Notes: a model not told the origin generated them from the letters alone. A DNA stretch of 64,000 bases from Fontibacillus phaseoli (GCF_003337355.1 NZ_QPJW01000001.1:186001-250000), one strand, 5' to 3'; shown: positions 23,695-34,049, counted from the first letter of the stretch. Numbers and translations: made by a program.

Positions 23695-24714
23695 ATGAAG
23701 ATTGAGAGACATCCGGACAATCCGATTGTGGTACCGGGGGGTTATGAATGGAGAAAGGTAACCGTTTTCAACCCTGCGGTCATTATTGATAACGGAAAGT
23801 TCTATATGATCGAGCGGACTGCCGGATCGCTGACGCCATGCAAAAACTTTCTGGGTTTGCTGGAAAGCGAAGACGGCGTGCATTTCAAGCATGTGAAGGA
23901 CGAGCCGATCGTTACGCCGGACATGCTCGGTTTCCCTTACGGGAGCGTGCAGGATCCGCGCATCGTCAAGATCGAAGATACGTTTTATTTGAACTACGCG
24001 CTGCGTCCTTGCGCCATGAATTACTATCCGACAGGTAGAGGCGTACCCGAGCGTTCGATTCCGGAATATCCGGACGGCTGGGGCGAGCAGGAAGGCCATT
24101 GGCTGACCCGTTCCTCGATTCTCACCTCCAAAAACCTGGTAGACTGGGAGTTCCTGACCGATACGACGCCGCTTGAAATCAACGACCGGGACAACATTTT
24201 GTTCCCTGAAAAAATTAACGGCAAATACGTGCTGCTGCGCCGGCCGGAGGAATATGTGGGCGAAGCGTACGGCACGGAAAAAGCGGGCATGTGGATCACT
24301 TATTCCGACGACCTCATTCATTGGGAAGAGCCTAAGCTGCTCGCCAAAGGTGAAAATCCGGCTTGGGAATGCCGTAAAATCGGCGGGTCGACGCCTCCGG
24401 TGAAGACGGACCGCGGATGGCTGGTGCTGTATCACGGGGTGGATGATGAGATCGTATACCGTGTTGGAGCGATGCTGCTCGATCTGGACAATCCCGAGAA
24501 AATCATCGCACGGACGCGGAATTTTATCATGGAGCCGGAGACATACTACGAGAAGTTTGGTTTCCAGATTCCTAACGTGATTTTTCCGACAGGAAACGTG
24601 GTAAAAGACGGCTTGCTTTATATCTACTATGGAGTTACCGATACGGCGATCGCTCTGGCGACAGTGCCGCTTGAGGAACTCGTGGATTATATTCTCAACG
24701 AGCCGGAAAACTAA
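23695..24714 (+). CDS. GH130 family glycosidase/phosphorylase
   Basis: A 339-residue five-bladed beta-propeller protein behind GAGGAGG. The family features are FNPAVIIDNGKFYMIERTAG near residue 25 and the catalytic Asp87 in SVQDPRI. GH130 enzymes are mostly phosphorylases of beta-mannosides (mannosyl-glucose, mannobiose), with some hydrolases. No signal peptide is present, so the substrate is an imported oligosaccharide. It lies about 300 bases before a carbohydrate ABC importer, and a good cre site sits between them. Subfamily and linkage cannot be fixed from the sequence alone. Confidence 0.88.
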   Translation: MKIERHPDNPIVVPGGYEWRKVTVFNPAVIIDNGKFYMIERTAGSLTPCKNFLGLLESEDGVHFKHVKDEPIVTPDMLGFPYGSVQDPRIVKIEDTFYLNYALRPCAMNYYPTGRGVPERSIPEYPDGWGEQEGHWLTRSSILTSKNLVDWEFLTDTTPLEINDRDNILFPEKINGKYVLLRRPEEYVGEAYGTEKAGMWITYSDDLIHWEEPKLLAKGENPAWECRKIGGSTPPVKTDRGWLVLYHGVDDEIVYRVGAMLLDLDNPEKIIARTRNFIMEPETYYEKFGFQIPNVIFPTGNVVKDGLLYIYYGVTDTAIALATVPLEELVDYILNEPEN

Positions 24715-24767
24715 GAGAAAAAGTAAGCAGGGACGACCGCGACAAGCGGTTATTCCTGAAATTGATT

Positions 24768-24781
24768 TGAAAACGCTTACG
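24768..24781 (+). promoter_or_regulatory. cre site before the first importer operon
   Basis: TGAAAACGCTTACG matches the CcpA consensus at 13 of 14 positions. It lies about 240 bases before the solute-binding protein gene, in a 307-base AT-rich gap that must hold the promoter; no clear -35/-10 pair was chosen. Catabolite repression by CcpA is the inference. Confidence 0.6.
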
Positions 24782-25021
24782 GTAATGCGGATTACTTTCA
24801 TGATTATTACAATATGTGTTACATTATATAACGCACAATCGTTCTTGGATCGCATAAATACCCGCATTCACCTTAAATATTTGGATATAATCAAAGATTC
24901 ATGGGATATAGCGTGAACAAAAGACCATTTATAATAAGAATATAACGAATCAAGATAATAAATAGATCATGATTTGTTAGGTTTTTAACCGAATTTCATT
25001 ATTGAGAAAAGAGGGTTGGTT

Positions 25022-26332
25022 ATGAACAAAACAAACAAAGGCAAAAAGGCGGTACTTCTCGGACTGGTTGCGTTGCTGGCGATTTTCACGGCAGCATGCG
25101 GCAAGGGCAACAATGCTTCCTCTAATGGCGGCGGCTCGGAAACGGAGACCATCACATTGAACATGATGCATCCTTGGACGTCACCGAACGTCGATAACGA
25201 AGTGTACAAGGCGCGAATCGCCGAATTCGAGAAGCAGCATCCGAACATTGTGATCAAACAGGACGGCGTACCTGCCGCCCAGTACAAAACGAAGCTCCGC
25301 ACGCTCGCCGCGGGGAATAACCTGTCGGACATCAACGTGGTATGGCCAGGCGCCGATCTGGATCCGCTTGTTGCAGGTAATTTGCTGGAGCCGATCAACG
25401 ACCTGATGGAGAATTGGAACTCGATTTTGCCGGAGAGCGCACTGACCGGATTTAACGTCGACGGCAAGCAATATGCGGTGCCGACTAAGCAAACCTTCGT
25501 GGATATTATTTACTACAACAAAGAAATGTTTGCGCAAGTAGGTTACGATACGTTCCCGGACACCTACGACAAATTCATCGACGCGGTCAAAAAGTTGAAA
25601 GCGGCAGGCATTACGCCGATTTCTCTCGGCAACAAGGAGCAATGGCCGCTGCAATCTTCGTATATTTCGATCATCGGGGACCGGTTTACGGGCAGCGATT
25701 TCCTGCCGGCCGTTCTGGAGAAAAAAGCGAAATTCACCGATCCGGAATTCGTCAAGGCGCTGTCGGTCATCGACGAGTTGACCAAACTGGATGCGTTTAA
25801 TACCGATGCCAATAACATGGATTCCGTACAGGGCCAGGATTATTTTATCCAAGGCAAAGCGGCAATGCACATCTCTTCCTCTACCGTTGACGGCAGAGTG
25901 CGGATCAATAACGACGAAGGTGACAAGTTCGGAATTGCCCTGTTCCCGAGTGTAGAAGGCGGTAAGGGCGAACCGACCAAGAGTGCGGGCGTCGTTCAAT
26001 ACGGGATTTCCATCAAGAGCGGACTGGACGAGAAAAAGCGGGCAGCAGCCGAAGAATTTTTGAAATTTTTCGTGAGCGAAGACTTGTATAAAGAATTGAT
26101 TCGTAACGGTGTAGTCGTGCCTGCGAAGGTGGACGTGCCGGAAGACGCGAGCAAGTATCTGAAAGAGATGCTGGAATTGACGGGCAACGGCACGGCGCCG
26201 GTATTTGACAGCGTCATTCCGACTCAGGTCGTCGACGTCCTGCAAAACGGTCTTCAGGCGTTGACGGTAAAACACGGTACGCCTGAAGACCTTGCGAAGG
26301 AAGTACAAGAAGCTTTCGACAACATGAACTAA
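25022..26332 (+). CDS. Sugar ABC importer, solute-binding lipoprotein
   Basis: A 436-residue family 1 extracellular binding protein; ATG 25022 follows GAGGG. The signal peptide (MNKTNKGKKAVLLGLVALLA) ends in a lipobox FTAAC with Cys27 as the lipid anchor. A Gly/Ser linker and the LNMMHPWTSPNVDNEVYKAR domain follow. It presents an oligosaccharide to the two permeases encoded downstream. A strong hairpin terminator separates it from the permease genes, which fits the usual excess of binding protein over permease. The ligand is not known. Confidence 0.92.
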   Translation: MNKTNKGKKAVLLGLVALLAIFTAACGKGNNASSNGGGSETETITLNMMHPWTSPNVDNEVYKARIAEFEKQHPNIVIKQDGVPAAQYKTKLRTLAAGNNLSDINVVWPGADLDPLVAGNLLEPINDLMENWNSILPESALTGFNVDGKQYAVPTKQTFVDIIYYNKEMFAQVGYDTFPDTYDKFIDAVKKLKAAGITPISLGNKEQWPLQSSYISIIGDRFTGSDFLPAVLEKKAKFTDPEFVKALSVIDELTKLDAFNTDANNMDSVQGQDYFIQGKAAMHISSSTVDGRVRINNDEGDKFGIALFPSVEGGKGEPTKSAGVVQYGISIKSGLDEKKRAAAEEFLKFFVSEDLYKELIRNGVVVPAKVDVPEDASKYLKEMLELTGNGTAPVFDSVIPTQVVDVLQNGLQALTVKHGTPEDLAKEVQEAFDNMN

Positions 26333-26379
26333 ACCTGCTGACATATCCATCACCTTAGACTTTTGAATCCGATGACGAC

Positions 26380-26412
26380 AAGAAAACCCGTTCTTTCCGG
26401 GTTTTCTTCTTT
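26380..26412 (+). terminator. Intra-operon terminator between binding protein and permease
   Basis: AAGAAAACCCG (26380-26390) and CGGGTTTTCTT (26398-26408) form a perfect 11-bp stem followed by CTTTC. It probably lets only part of the transcription continue into the permease genes. Confidence 0.75.
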
Positions 26413-26457
26413 CATCGGGCTTGAGGCCAAGGGTGTGAAGAAAAGGAGGAATCCCCG

Positions 26458-27333
26458 ATGCAAACGCTAAGAGGGACTAAATTTGCCATTTTCCTCGGTT
26501 TGTTTCCGGCGCTGATCATCTATCTGGGTATTGCCATCGTTCCGATCGGGTTGTCCTTGTACTACTCTCTAATGAATTGGAACGGAATCGGCTCCATGAC
26601 CTTTGCCGGTCTCGATAACTATGTAAAAATTTTGGGCGACGACACCTTTTGGCTGTCGGTAAAAAATAATGTCATCATCATGGTAACCGGGCTGATCGGC
26701 CAAATCCCGCTGGGCTTGCTGCTGGCGCTGCTGCTCAACCGAGGGTTGAAAGGCTCGGGAATTTTCCGGACCATCGGATTCATGCCGGTCGTTATTTCTT
26801 CGGTCATGGTCTCCCTGATCTGGGGAATGGTGTACAACACGGAATACGGCATGCTGAACAATCTGCTGGGAATGATAGGGCTGGACGGCTGGAAACAGAA
26901 CTGGCTTGGTGACTCGAAATGGTCGATGTTGTCGATCAGTATCGCGTATATCTGGCAAAACTGCGGCTTGTACATGGTTATTTTCCTGGCCGCGCTGCAA
27001 AATATTCCGGACGAAGTCAACGAGGCCGCCGAATTGGACGGGGCCACGGGCCTGAAACGGACCCTGCGGATTACGATCCCTATGGTTCGGGGAACGATTA
27101 TGGTAGGCGTAGTTTACAGTATCAGCAACTCCTTCCGCGTCTTTGACCTGATTCAGATATTGACGGGCGGCGGTCCTGCGCATCAGACCGAAGTCATGAC
27201 GATTTACATGTACAATAGCGCTTTTATCAATATGCGCTACGGCTACGGCAGTGCGGTATCCATTCTGGTATTGCTGTTCAGTTTAATCGTCATCTCGCTA
27301 ATCAACCGGTTTGGCCGGGAGAAAGATGCTTAA
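26458..27333 (+). CDS. Sugar ABC importer permease (MalF type)
   Basis: A 291-residue protein with six hydrophobic segments, starting at ATG 26458 behind AAAAGGAGGA. The EAA loop (EVNEAAELDGATGLKRTL) near residue 190 is the docking site for the ATPase. It pairs with the permease encoded 18 bases downstream. No ATP-binding gene lies in the operon. Confidence 0.92.
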   Translation: MQTLRGTKFAIFLGLFPALIIYLGIAIVPIGLSLYYSLMNWNGIGSMTFAGLDNYVKILGDDTFWLSVKNNVIIMVTGLIGQIPLGLLLALLLNRGLKGSGIFRTIGFMPVVISSVMVSLIWGMVYNTEYGMLNNLLGMIGLDGWKQNWLGDSKWSMLSISIAYIWQNCGLYMVIFLAALQNIPDEVNEAAELDGATGLKRTLRITIPMVRGTIMVGVVYSISNSFRVFDLIQILTGGGPAHQTEVMTIYMYNSAFINMRYGYGSAVSILVLLFSLIVISLINRFGREKDA

Positions 27334-27351
27334 GGAAGGGAGGAATGCGCC

Positions 27352-28182
27352 ATGAATAGAAAATCAGGGCTGTTTCAGTTTTTTGCATACACATTTTTAA
27401 GCCTGTTCGCTATTATTAATGTAGTTCCTCTCTTTTGGATGGTGGTCAACTCCTTCAAGAGAGAACAGGAATATGCGGCAGATCCGTTTTCGTTTCCGAA
27501 AGTCTTGCAGTTTTCGAACTACGCCAAGGCTTGGGAAGTAGCAAATATGAACGTATATTTTTTAAATAGCCTTATCGTTACGTTTGTTTCCCTGCTTGTT
27601 ACCGTGCTGCTGGGGGCGCTGGCTGCCTATTTCCTGTCGCGGTTCAAATTCAAACTCCAGGGGATGACCTACGGATTATTTTTGCTGGGGATGCTGGTTC
27701 CGATCCATGCTACCCTGATTCCGATATTTTTGATCATGCAAAAACTGCATTTGCTTGATACGTACTGGTCGCTGATTTTGCCTTATACGGCATTTCACTT
27801 ATCTTTGACCGTCTTCATTCTGGAAGGCTTCATGCGGGGGTTCCCGAAAGATTTGGAGGAATCCGGCGTCATGGACGGTGCGGGGGTATACCGCATCTTC
27901 TGGTCGATTATTTTGCCGATCACAAGGCCGGCCCTGGCCACGGTCATTATCTTGAACTTTATCTACAACTGGAACGAGTACTTATTCGCGCTCGTGCTGA
28001 TCACCTCGACGGAACTTAAGACGCTGCCGCTCGGGTTGGCCAATTTCGTCGGCATCGAAACGGCAAGCCTTACCCTGCAGATGGCTGCCTTGACGATTGC
28101 GCTGATCCCGATCCTGATATTCTACCTGCTGCTGCAGAAGCAGCTCGTTAACGGGATGACGGCGGGAGCGGTTAAGGGTTAA
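27352..28182 (+). CDS. Sugar ABC importer permease (MalG type)
   Basis: A 276-residue protein with six membrane spans. The EAA loop reads DLEESGVMDGAGVYRIFW, and the C-terminus KQLVNGMTAGAVKG is the hallmark of MalG-type permeases. It forms the translocation pore with the preceding permease; energy must come from a shared ATPase (MsmX/MalK type) elsewhere. It is followed after 32 bases by the sensor kinase gene. Confidence 0.93.
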   Translation: MNRKSGLFQFFAYTFLSLFAIINVVPLFWMVVNSFKREQEYAADPFSFPKVLQFSNYAKAWEVANMNVYFLNSLIVTFVSLLVTVLLGALAAYFLSRFKFKLQGMTYGLFLLGMLVPIHATLIPIFLIMQKLHLLDTYWSLILPYTAFHLSLTVFILEGFMRGFPKDLEESGVMDGAGVYRIFWSIILPITRPALATVIILNFIYNWNEYLFALVLITSTELKTLPLGLANFVGIETASLTLQMAALTIALIPILIFYLLLQKQLVNGMTAGAVKG

Positions 28183-28214
28183 ACCGGGCGAAAGTGAGGA
28201 GGGGAAGATACGGC

Positions 28215-30020
28215 ATGAAGATACGCTACAGAAAATATCTCGGAAATTTCGGACTGAAGCGAAAAGCCCTCTTCATCTTCCTGCTCTTTGTCATTTTGCC
28301 GACCTTTGGCGTCGGCGTTGTCGTTCAATATAAATTCAATCAGGCATTAAGAGATCAATTCATCAATTCTACCAAACGCAATCTGGATAACGTGACCAGC
28401 CAGCTTGGGGAACAGACGAAAATGGTGGAGGACATAGCGAACTATCTCATTCTAAGTCCTGATATGAGAAATTTCCTGAGGACATCTCCGCCCTTAAAAA
28501 CTGATCAGAGAGCCAACCTCAAAAAGAATATCGAGGAGTTTCTGACCTTCCAGCTTATGTCGCGAAGTTATATCCGCTCCATCGAAGTGTCCGGTTATAA
28601 CGGCAGTTCCATCGAGATGGGCGAACCGTTCAGCGGAGACGAATCCAAATGGGTGCGGCAGGCCGAAGCCGGCAAAGGCAGCATCATTTGGACGGAGGGT
28701 TATAGCTTGAACAGCGATTGGTATGATGAAGTGCAACTGATCTCGATGTTTCGGATTCTGAATTCGTACAACGATATCACTAAGCCGCTCGGGAGGCTCA
28801 CGATCCGGATGGATGAAGCCGGCATCCTTCGTCTGCTGGAAAAAGGCATATTTGAGGACGGAGCGGGCAGCGTATATATCATCGGGGCGCAAGGTCAGAT
28901 CATATTGGGCTCCAAGGACAAGTTGAGCGAGAATTTCAAGCCCGACGAGATGCTGCTCGGAAAGCTGGCAACCGGACGGGAAGGATTTTTTAATTACTCG
29001 GTAAAAGACAGTCGGTATTTGACGCTGTACAAGCCGATCAATAACACCGGCTGGAATGTCGTCGCCATGATTCCCGAGGCGACGGTCGCCGATGAATTTC
29101 GCGGCGTCAAATGGCTGATGGTGTTTATCCTGACCGCGATTTTGCTGCTTGGCCTGACGGCGCTAATCGGGTTTCATTATACGATCATCACCCCGATTCT
29201 ACGGTTGAAAAAAGAGACGCACCGGGTTACCCACGGAGATTTTAACGCACGCGTACCGATTGAATCCCGGGACGAAATCGCGGAACTGAACCATAAGTTC
29301 AATGAAATGGTCGCTACGATCCAACAGCTAATCGAACATAAATACAAATTGGAGCTGAGAGAACGCGAATCCGAGTTAAAGCTGATGCAGAACCAGATGG
29401 ACCCGCATTTTCTCTATAATACGCTGGATATGATCCGGTGGACGGCCCGATTGGAAAAGGCGGATAAATCGAGCCAGTTGATCGAAATGCTTTCGAAATT
29501 TTTCCGTTCCAGCGTGAATAACGGCAGCTACGAGACGACGCTGCGCCGGGAAATGGAGTTTGTCCAATCTTATTTGTATCTGCAGCAGCGCCGTTTAGGG
29601 GACAAGCTGAGCTATAGATTAAATACGGAACCCGGTCTTGAGGATACCTTGATCCTTAAAGCTACGATCCAACCGTTGGTGGAGAATTTCATCAAGCACG
29701 GGTTTGACCGGTCGAAACCGGTCAATGAAATCCTGGTAAATGGTTATGCCGCCTTCGAGGAAATATGGATCGATGTGATCGACAACGGGAAAGGGATGAC
29801 CCCGGCACGGAAAAAGGAAATCCAAGCCTTGCTTCAAGGCCGGAACAAGGACGACAACATAGGAGGGGCCATGGCTAACATCCATGAGCGTCTTTCGATC
29901 TTTTTCGGAACGGGCTACGGTCTGGAAATTGTCAGTACCTCTCCGCAAGGAACCTGGATACGTCTGAGAATTCCTTCGGGAGAAAGTCAGGATCATGGTG
30001 GTGAGCAGCATGAACAGTAA
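28215..30020 (+). CDS. YesM-type sensor histidine kinase
   Basis: A 601-residue protein; ATG 28215 lies behind GAGGAGGGG, so the GTG at 28194 is not used. A membrane span at about residues 16-36 and a second at about 297-320 flank an extracellular Cache-like sensor domain. HAMP follows, then the His_kinase H-box (QNQMDPHFLYNTLDMIRW) and the HATPase_c domain with the DNGKGM box. It probably senses a glycan, directly or with the binding protein, and phosphorylates the response regulator encoded next. Confidence 0.9.
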   Translation: MKIRYRKYLGNFGLKRKALFIFLLFVILPTFGVGVVVQYKFNQALRDQFINSTKRNLDNVTSQLGEQTKMVEDIANYLILSPDMRNFLRTSPPLKTDQRANLKKNIEEFLTFQLMSRSYIRSIEVSGYNGSSIEMGEPFSGDESKWVRQAEAGKGSIIWTEGYSLNSDWYDEVQLISMFRILNSYNDITKPLGRLTIRMDEAGILRLLEKGIFEDGAGSVYIIGAQGQIILGSKDKLSENFKPDEMLLGKLATGREGFFNYSVKDSRYLTLYKPINNTGWNVVAMIPEATVADEFRGVKWLMVFILTAILLLGLTALIGFHYTIITPILRLKKETHRVTHGDFNARVPIESRDEIAELNHKFNEMVATIQQLIEHKYKLELRERESELKLMQNQMDPHFLYNTLDMIRWTARLEKADKSSQLIEMLSKFFRSSVNNGSYETTLRREMEFVQSYLYLQQRRLGDKLSYRLNTEPGLEDTLILKATIQPLVENFIKHGFDRSKPVNEILVNGYAAFEEIWIDVIDNGKGMTPARKKEIQALLQGRNKDDNIGGAMANIHERLSIFFGTGYGLEIVSTSPQGTWIRLRIPSGESQDHGGEQHEQ

Positions 30021-31605
30021 ATTGGAGCGTAAAGACAACTGGATCAAGATGCTGATCGTGGACGACGAACCCGTTATCTGCGAAGGCTTGCGGCACACGA
30101 TAAATTGGGAAGAGCTCGGTATTCAAGTCGTGGGAGAAGCCTATGAGGGTAGGGAAGCGCTACGGTTACTCGAAGAACACGAGGTGGACGTGGTGCTTTC
30201 CGATATCCGGATGGAGGGCATGGACGGGCTACAGTTAGCGGAGCGCCTCAAGGAGCGGTTCCCGGAAGTGCGCGTCGTCATGATCAGCGGTTACGAGGAT
30301 TTTGAATATGCGCGTCAAGCCATCCGTCTGGGGGTTAGCGATTATTTGCTCAAGCCGGTTGAAATCGAGGAATTGATCCGGGTTGTTCAAAAAATCGTCA
30401 CTGACATACGGGCCGAAGCGAGAGTCGGGGGAGCTCAGGAGGCGAAGCTATGGCTGTCGAATATGGCCCGCCACGGCATCGCCTACGGCAAAGAAGCCCC
30501 TGCCTCCCTGCGGGGCGCTCAGTTTCGCGTGCTGGTTACCCAGTTGGACCGCTTTGTCGAGCGGTTTGGGGAACAGTCGCCGGAGAGCTACCGGGAAATC
30601 CAGAACGATTGGATTCAAAGGCTGCATACGGAACTCGGGCATCCATTCCTCCGCGTGATATCCGTGTTCGATCATGAAAACCTCCTCGTTACGTTAGCCG
30701 TGTCCGATATCCGTCTGGATAAGAAAACGTGGGACGGGCTCCTGGAACAGGCATTGCCGGAACTCCGGAAAGGCAATCTTTACTGCGGAGCTTCCGAGCC
30801 TTACGATGATCTGGAAGAGACGGCCCGGCGTTGCGCCGAGGCCAACGGGTTGCTTCCGTATCACGTAGTGGAGGACGAAGTCCTTCTATTGCCGGAATAT
30901 CGAGACTCTATTGAGCAGGACCGGAATCTGCCCGCATTCGATGCCGCCGATATGGCGAAAAGCCTGCTGACGGCCATGTTCAAACAAGATCATGATGAAG
31001 TCGCCTCTCAGGTAGAGAGGATGTTTGAGTTTTTTCGGAAAGAAGTGTTTTTGCCGGGGGATATTTTGCTTGCGTATGAGGAATTGTCGGCGTTGCTCCG
31101 GCAGCGGCTGCGGAAAAGCGGCATGACCGAGCTGGATTACGGTCACAAAGCAAACCCGGATTTGAACCTTTTTAACTCGTACACCTCGCTGGAGACAGTG
31201 GTGAGGGAAGAGATGCAGGAATTGCTGCGGCAAATTGACCACTATGGCATCGATAAATCGTACTGGATCATCGAGAAGGCCAAAAAATATATGAACGAGC
31301 ATTACCGTACGGATCTGAAAGCTTCCGAGGTGGCAACCTGGCTGAAAATTACGCCGAGCTATTTCAGTTATATTTTCAAGCAGAGCACGGGCAAAGGCTT
31401 TACGGAATATATGAACGAAATGCGGATGGAGCAGGCCAAAGCCCTGCTGGCCACAACGCATGATAAAGTTTTTGAAGTGGCGGATAAAGTGGGATACAAG
31501 GAGTATAAGTATTTCGTTTCCGTATTCAAATCGTATACGGGAATGACGCCGAAGGAATACCGCGGGCTAAGCGCAACCAGGGACGCGGGCAGCCAGAGAA
31601 CCTAA
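30010..31605 (+). CDS. YesN-type response regulator with AraC HTH
   Basis: ATG 30010 is chosen behind GGTGGTGAG; an in-frame ATG at 29995 is possible. The product is about 531 residues. An N-terminal receiver domain carries the LIVDDEP acidic pocket and the phospho-acceptor Asp in VLSDIRMEG (about residue 60). A long middle region follows, then a C-terminal AraC DNA-binding domain (ASEVATWLKITPSYFSYIFKQ, then VADKVGYKEYKYFVSVFK). It overlaps the kinase gene by 11 bases. It likely activates the importer and the GH3 gene. Confidence 0.9.
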   Translation: MNSKLERKDNWIKMLIVDDEPVICEGLRHTINWEELGIQVVGEAYEGREALRLLEEHEVDVVLSDIRMEGMDGLQLAERLKERFPEVRVVMISGYEDFEYARQAIRLGVSDYLLKPVEIEELIRVVQKIVTDIRAEARVGGAQEAKLWLSNMARHGIAYGKEAPASLRGAQFRVLVTQLDRFVERFGEQSPESYREIQNDWIQRLHTELGHPFLRVISVFDHENLLVTLAVSDIRLDKKTWDGLLEQALPELRKGNLYCGASEPYDDLEETARRCAEANGLLPYHVVEDEVLLLPEYRDSIEQDRNLPAFDAADMAKSLLTAMFKQDHDEVASQVERMFEFFRKEVFLPGDILLAYEELSALLRQRLRKSGMTELDYGHKANPDLNLFNSYTSLETVVREEMQELLRQIDHYGIDKSYWIIEKAKKYMNEHYRTDLKASEVATWLKITPSYFSYIFKQSTGKGFTEYMNEMRMEQAKALLATTHDKVFEVADKVGYKEYKYFVSVFKSYTGMTPKEYRGLSATRDAGSQRT

Positions 31606-31644
31606 GAGCCCGTATCATGAGTACGAAGCGGGGGGAGATGCGGG

Positions 31645-33960
31645 ATGGAAAAATATAAAGCGGCGCATGTGCCGGTTGAAGAGCGGATCAGCGATCTGCT
31701 GGAAAGAATGACGCTGGCGGAAAAGGTTGGACAGCTTAACCAGCGCATGTATGGATGGAACGCTTACGTCAAACGGGTGGACGGTTTTGTCCTGACCGAA
31801 GAATTCAAAAAAGAAGTCGCCCAGGGAGGCGGGATGGGGGCGCTTTACGGCTTGTTCCGCAGCGACCCCTGGTCCGGCGTTAATTATAGCAACGGAATTA
31901 CGGCCTCCGATAGCGCGAAAGCGGCTAATATGGTCCAACAGTACATGTTGGAACATACCCGCCTAGGGATCCCCGTGCTGTTGACGGAAGAATGTCCCCA
32001 CGGACATCAGGCGCTGGACGGTACGATGCTTCCGGTGAATCTCGCCGTCGGGGCGACCTGGAATCCGGCGCTGATGGAAGAGGCATACGGCTATGTGGCT
32101 GCCGAAATCCGCAGCCGTGGAGCGCATGTGGGATTGGTGTCCGCGCTGGACATTCTCCACGATCCGCGCTGGGGCCGGTCCGAGGAATGTTTCAGCGAGG
32201 ATCCGTACCTGACCGCGCGGTTTACGGAAGCCGCCGTGCGGGGGATGCAGGGCGACAACTCGCAGGACCTCGCCAATATCGGCAAAGTTGCGGTGGTCCT
32301 CAAGCATCTTTGCGCCCAGGGCACCGCTCAGGGCGGGCGAAATGCCGGTCCCGCGCCGATCGGCGAGCGGGAGCTGCGCGAGATCCATCTTCCCGCGGCC
32401 CAGGCCGGGAAGGAGGCGGGCGCCGCCGGATTCATGGCGGCGTATAACGAGATCGACGGCGTGCCATGCCATGCGAACAAGCCGCTGCTTACGGGAATAT
32501 TGCGCGAAGAATGGGGCTTTGACGGTATCGTCATGGCCGACGGCTGCGCGATAGACCGGCTGCTGGCACTGACCGGCAGCCATGAATCCGCGGGGGCCCT
32601 CGCGCTGGAGTCGGGCGTCGATTTGAGCCTGTGGGATACGGCATTTTCGACACTGGAAGCAGCGGTCAAGCAAGGGCTCGTGACCGAAGATGATATCGAC
32701 CGGGCGGTGCGGCGGGTGTTGCGCCTGAAATTCAGGCTGGGACTGTTTGACCACCCGTATGTCAACGAAATGCGACCAATCTCCATGGTCGGCAGGCCGG
32801 AGTTCCGCGAAGTGAACTTGCAATTGGCCCGCGAATCGGCCGTGCTGCTCAAGAATGAGGGCGGACTGCTGCCGCTTGGGGCAGAGCGGAAACGCATCGC
32901 GGTGATCGGTCCCAACGCCGATCGGCTGTATAACCAGCTTGGCGATTATACGAGCGTCCAGCACGAAGGCAGCGGAACCACGGTGCTGCAGGGAATCCGG
33001 TCGGTAGCCCCGGCAGGTGCGGAGATCGTGTACGCCCACGGCTGCGGCATCCGCGATCTGTCCACGGAAGGCCTGGCGGAAGCGGTAGATGCCGCGAAGA
33101 ACGCGGACGTATGCGTGTTGGTGCTGGGCGGCAGCAGCGCCCGCAGGTTCGACGGGGAGTTTGACAGCAACGGCGAGGCCATTGTGTCGAACGGCAACCC
33201 GTCGGAAATGGATTGCGGGGAGGGCGTAGACCTCGCGGATCTTTCGCTTGGCGGCTTACAGCGGCGGCTGGTCGAAGAAGTAGCGGCCACCGGGACTCCG
33301 GTGGTGGCGGTGATCATTCAGGGCCGGCCGCATGCCCTGTCCGGGGTCGACGAGCACTGCGGTGCCGTGCTTTGCGCCTGGTATCCGGGACCGGAGGGCG
33401 GCCGGGCGATCGGCGAGCTGCTGTTCGGCAAGGCGAACCCGAGCGGGAAGCTGCCGGTATCGCTCCCCCGGTCTTCCGGACAGCTCCCCGTTTACTACAA
33501 TCAAAAAGATCCCGGACGCCTGCGGGTGTATGTCGACATGCCTTCCGCGGCGCTGTATCCTTTCGGCTACGGGCTGAGCTACACGAAGTTCGAATATTTG
33601 GAGGCAGGCTTGTCACGGCAAGAAATAACCGCAGCCGAACTGGAAGCGGGCCGCAGAGTAACGGTAACGGTCCGGCTCAAAAACGTCGGGACCCGCGCCG
33701 GGGCCGAAACCGTCCAATTGTATCTCCGTGCGCGCGAATCCGGTATCACCCGGCGTTTGGCCGAGCTTAAAGCCTTTCAAAAGCTGGAGCTGTTCCCCGG
33801 TGAAGAACGGGTTGTCAGTTTTACCCTGGGCTGGGAGGAGCTTGCGATCTGGAATCGGGAGATGAGGTTCGCGGTGGAACCGTGCCGTGTCTCCGTGCTG
33901 GTTGGAAGCAACTCCAGGGATACCCACGGGAAAGAGCTGACGATTACGGCAGCCCGGTAG
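31645..33960 (+). CDS. GH3 beta-glycosidase
   Basis: A 771-residue protein, typical of three-domain GH3 enzymes with a C-terminal Fn3-like domain. The TIM-barrel domain (about 1-370) has the nucleophile Asp299 in GIVMADG, the KHLCAQG motif near 220 and DPRWGRSEECFSEDP near 173. The alpha/beta sandwich and Fn3-like part (about 650-770) follow. No signal peptide. It removes terminal beta-linked glucose, xylose or arabinose from imported oligosaccharides. It lies 39 bases behind the response regulator and is probably in the same transcript. Confidence 0.92.
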   Translation: MEKYKAAHVPVEERISDLLERMTLAEKVGQLNQRMYGWNAYVKRVDGFVLTEEFKKEVAQGGGMGALYGLFRSDPWSGVNYSNGITASDSAKAANMVQQYMLEHTRLGIPVLLTEECPHGHQALDGTMLPVNLAVGATWNPALMEEAYGYVAAEIRSRGAHVGLVSALDILHDPRWGRSEECFSEDPYLTARFTEAAVRGMQGDNSQDLANIGKVAVVLKHLCAQGTAQGGRNAGPAPIGERELREIHLPAAQAGKEAGAAGFMAAYNEIDGVPCHANKPLLTGILREEWGFDGIVMADGCAIDRLLALTGSHESAGALALESGVDLSLWDTAFSTLEAAVKQGLVTEDDIDRAVRRVLRLKFRLGLFDHPYVNEMRPISMVGRPEFREVNLQLARESAVLLKNEGGLLPLGAERKRIAVIGPNADRLYNQLGDYTSVQHEGSGTTVLQGIRSVAPAGAEIVYAHGCGIRDLSTEGLAEAVDAAKNADVCVLVLGGSSARRFDGEFDSNGEAIVSNGNPSEMDCGEGVDLADLSLGGLQRRLVEEVAATGTPVVAVIIQGRPHALSGVDEHCGAVLCAWYPGPEGGRAIGELLFGKANPSGKLPVSLPRSSGQLPVYYNQKDPGRLRVYVDMPSAALYPFGYGLSYTKFEYLEAGLSRQEITAAELEAGRRVTVTVRLKNVGTRAGAETVQLYLRARESGITRRLAELKAFQKLELFPGEERVVSFTLGWEELAIWNREMRFAVEPCRVSVLVGSNSRDTHGKELTITAAR

Positions 33961-34022
33961 AGCGTGGGATTTCGACCTCATTCGGTCGGATTTTGGATGT
34001 AACTCGCCTTTTCATGTCTGTT

Positions 34023-34049
34023 ACCTCACCCGTCAGGGTGAGGTTTTTC
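34023..34049 (+). terminator. Terminator after GH3
   Basis: ACCTCACC (34023-34030) pairs with GGTGAGGT (34037-34044), with an extra C-G closing pair, then TTTTT. The 270 bases up to the next terminator hold no gene I would support. Confidence 0.85.

Noticed and set aside
23575-24867. A 430-codon open frame on the minus strand across GH130
   Set aside because: GH130 on the plus strand has the conserved catalytic motif and a good binding site; the minus frame has Arg/His-rich mirror composition.
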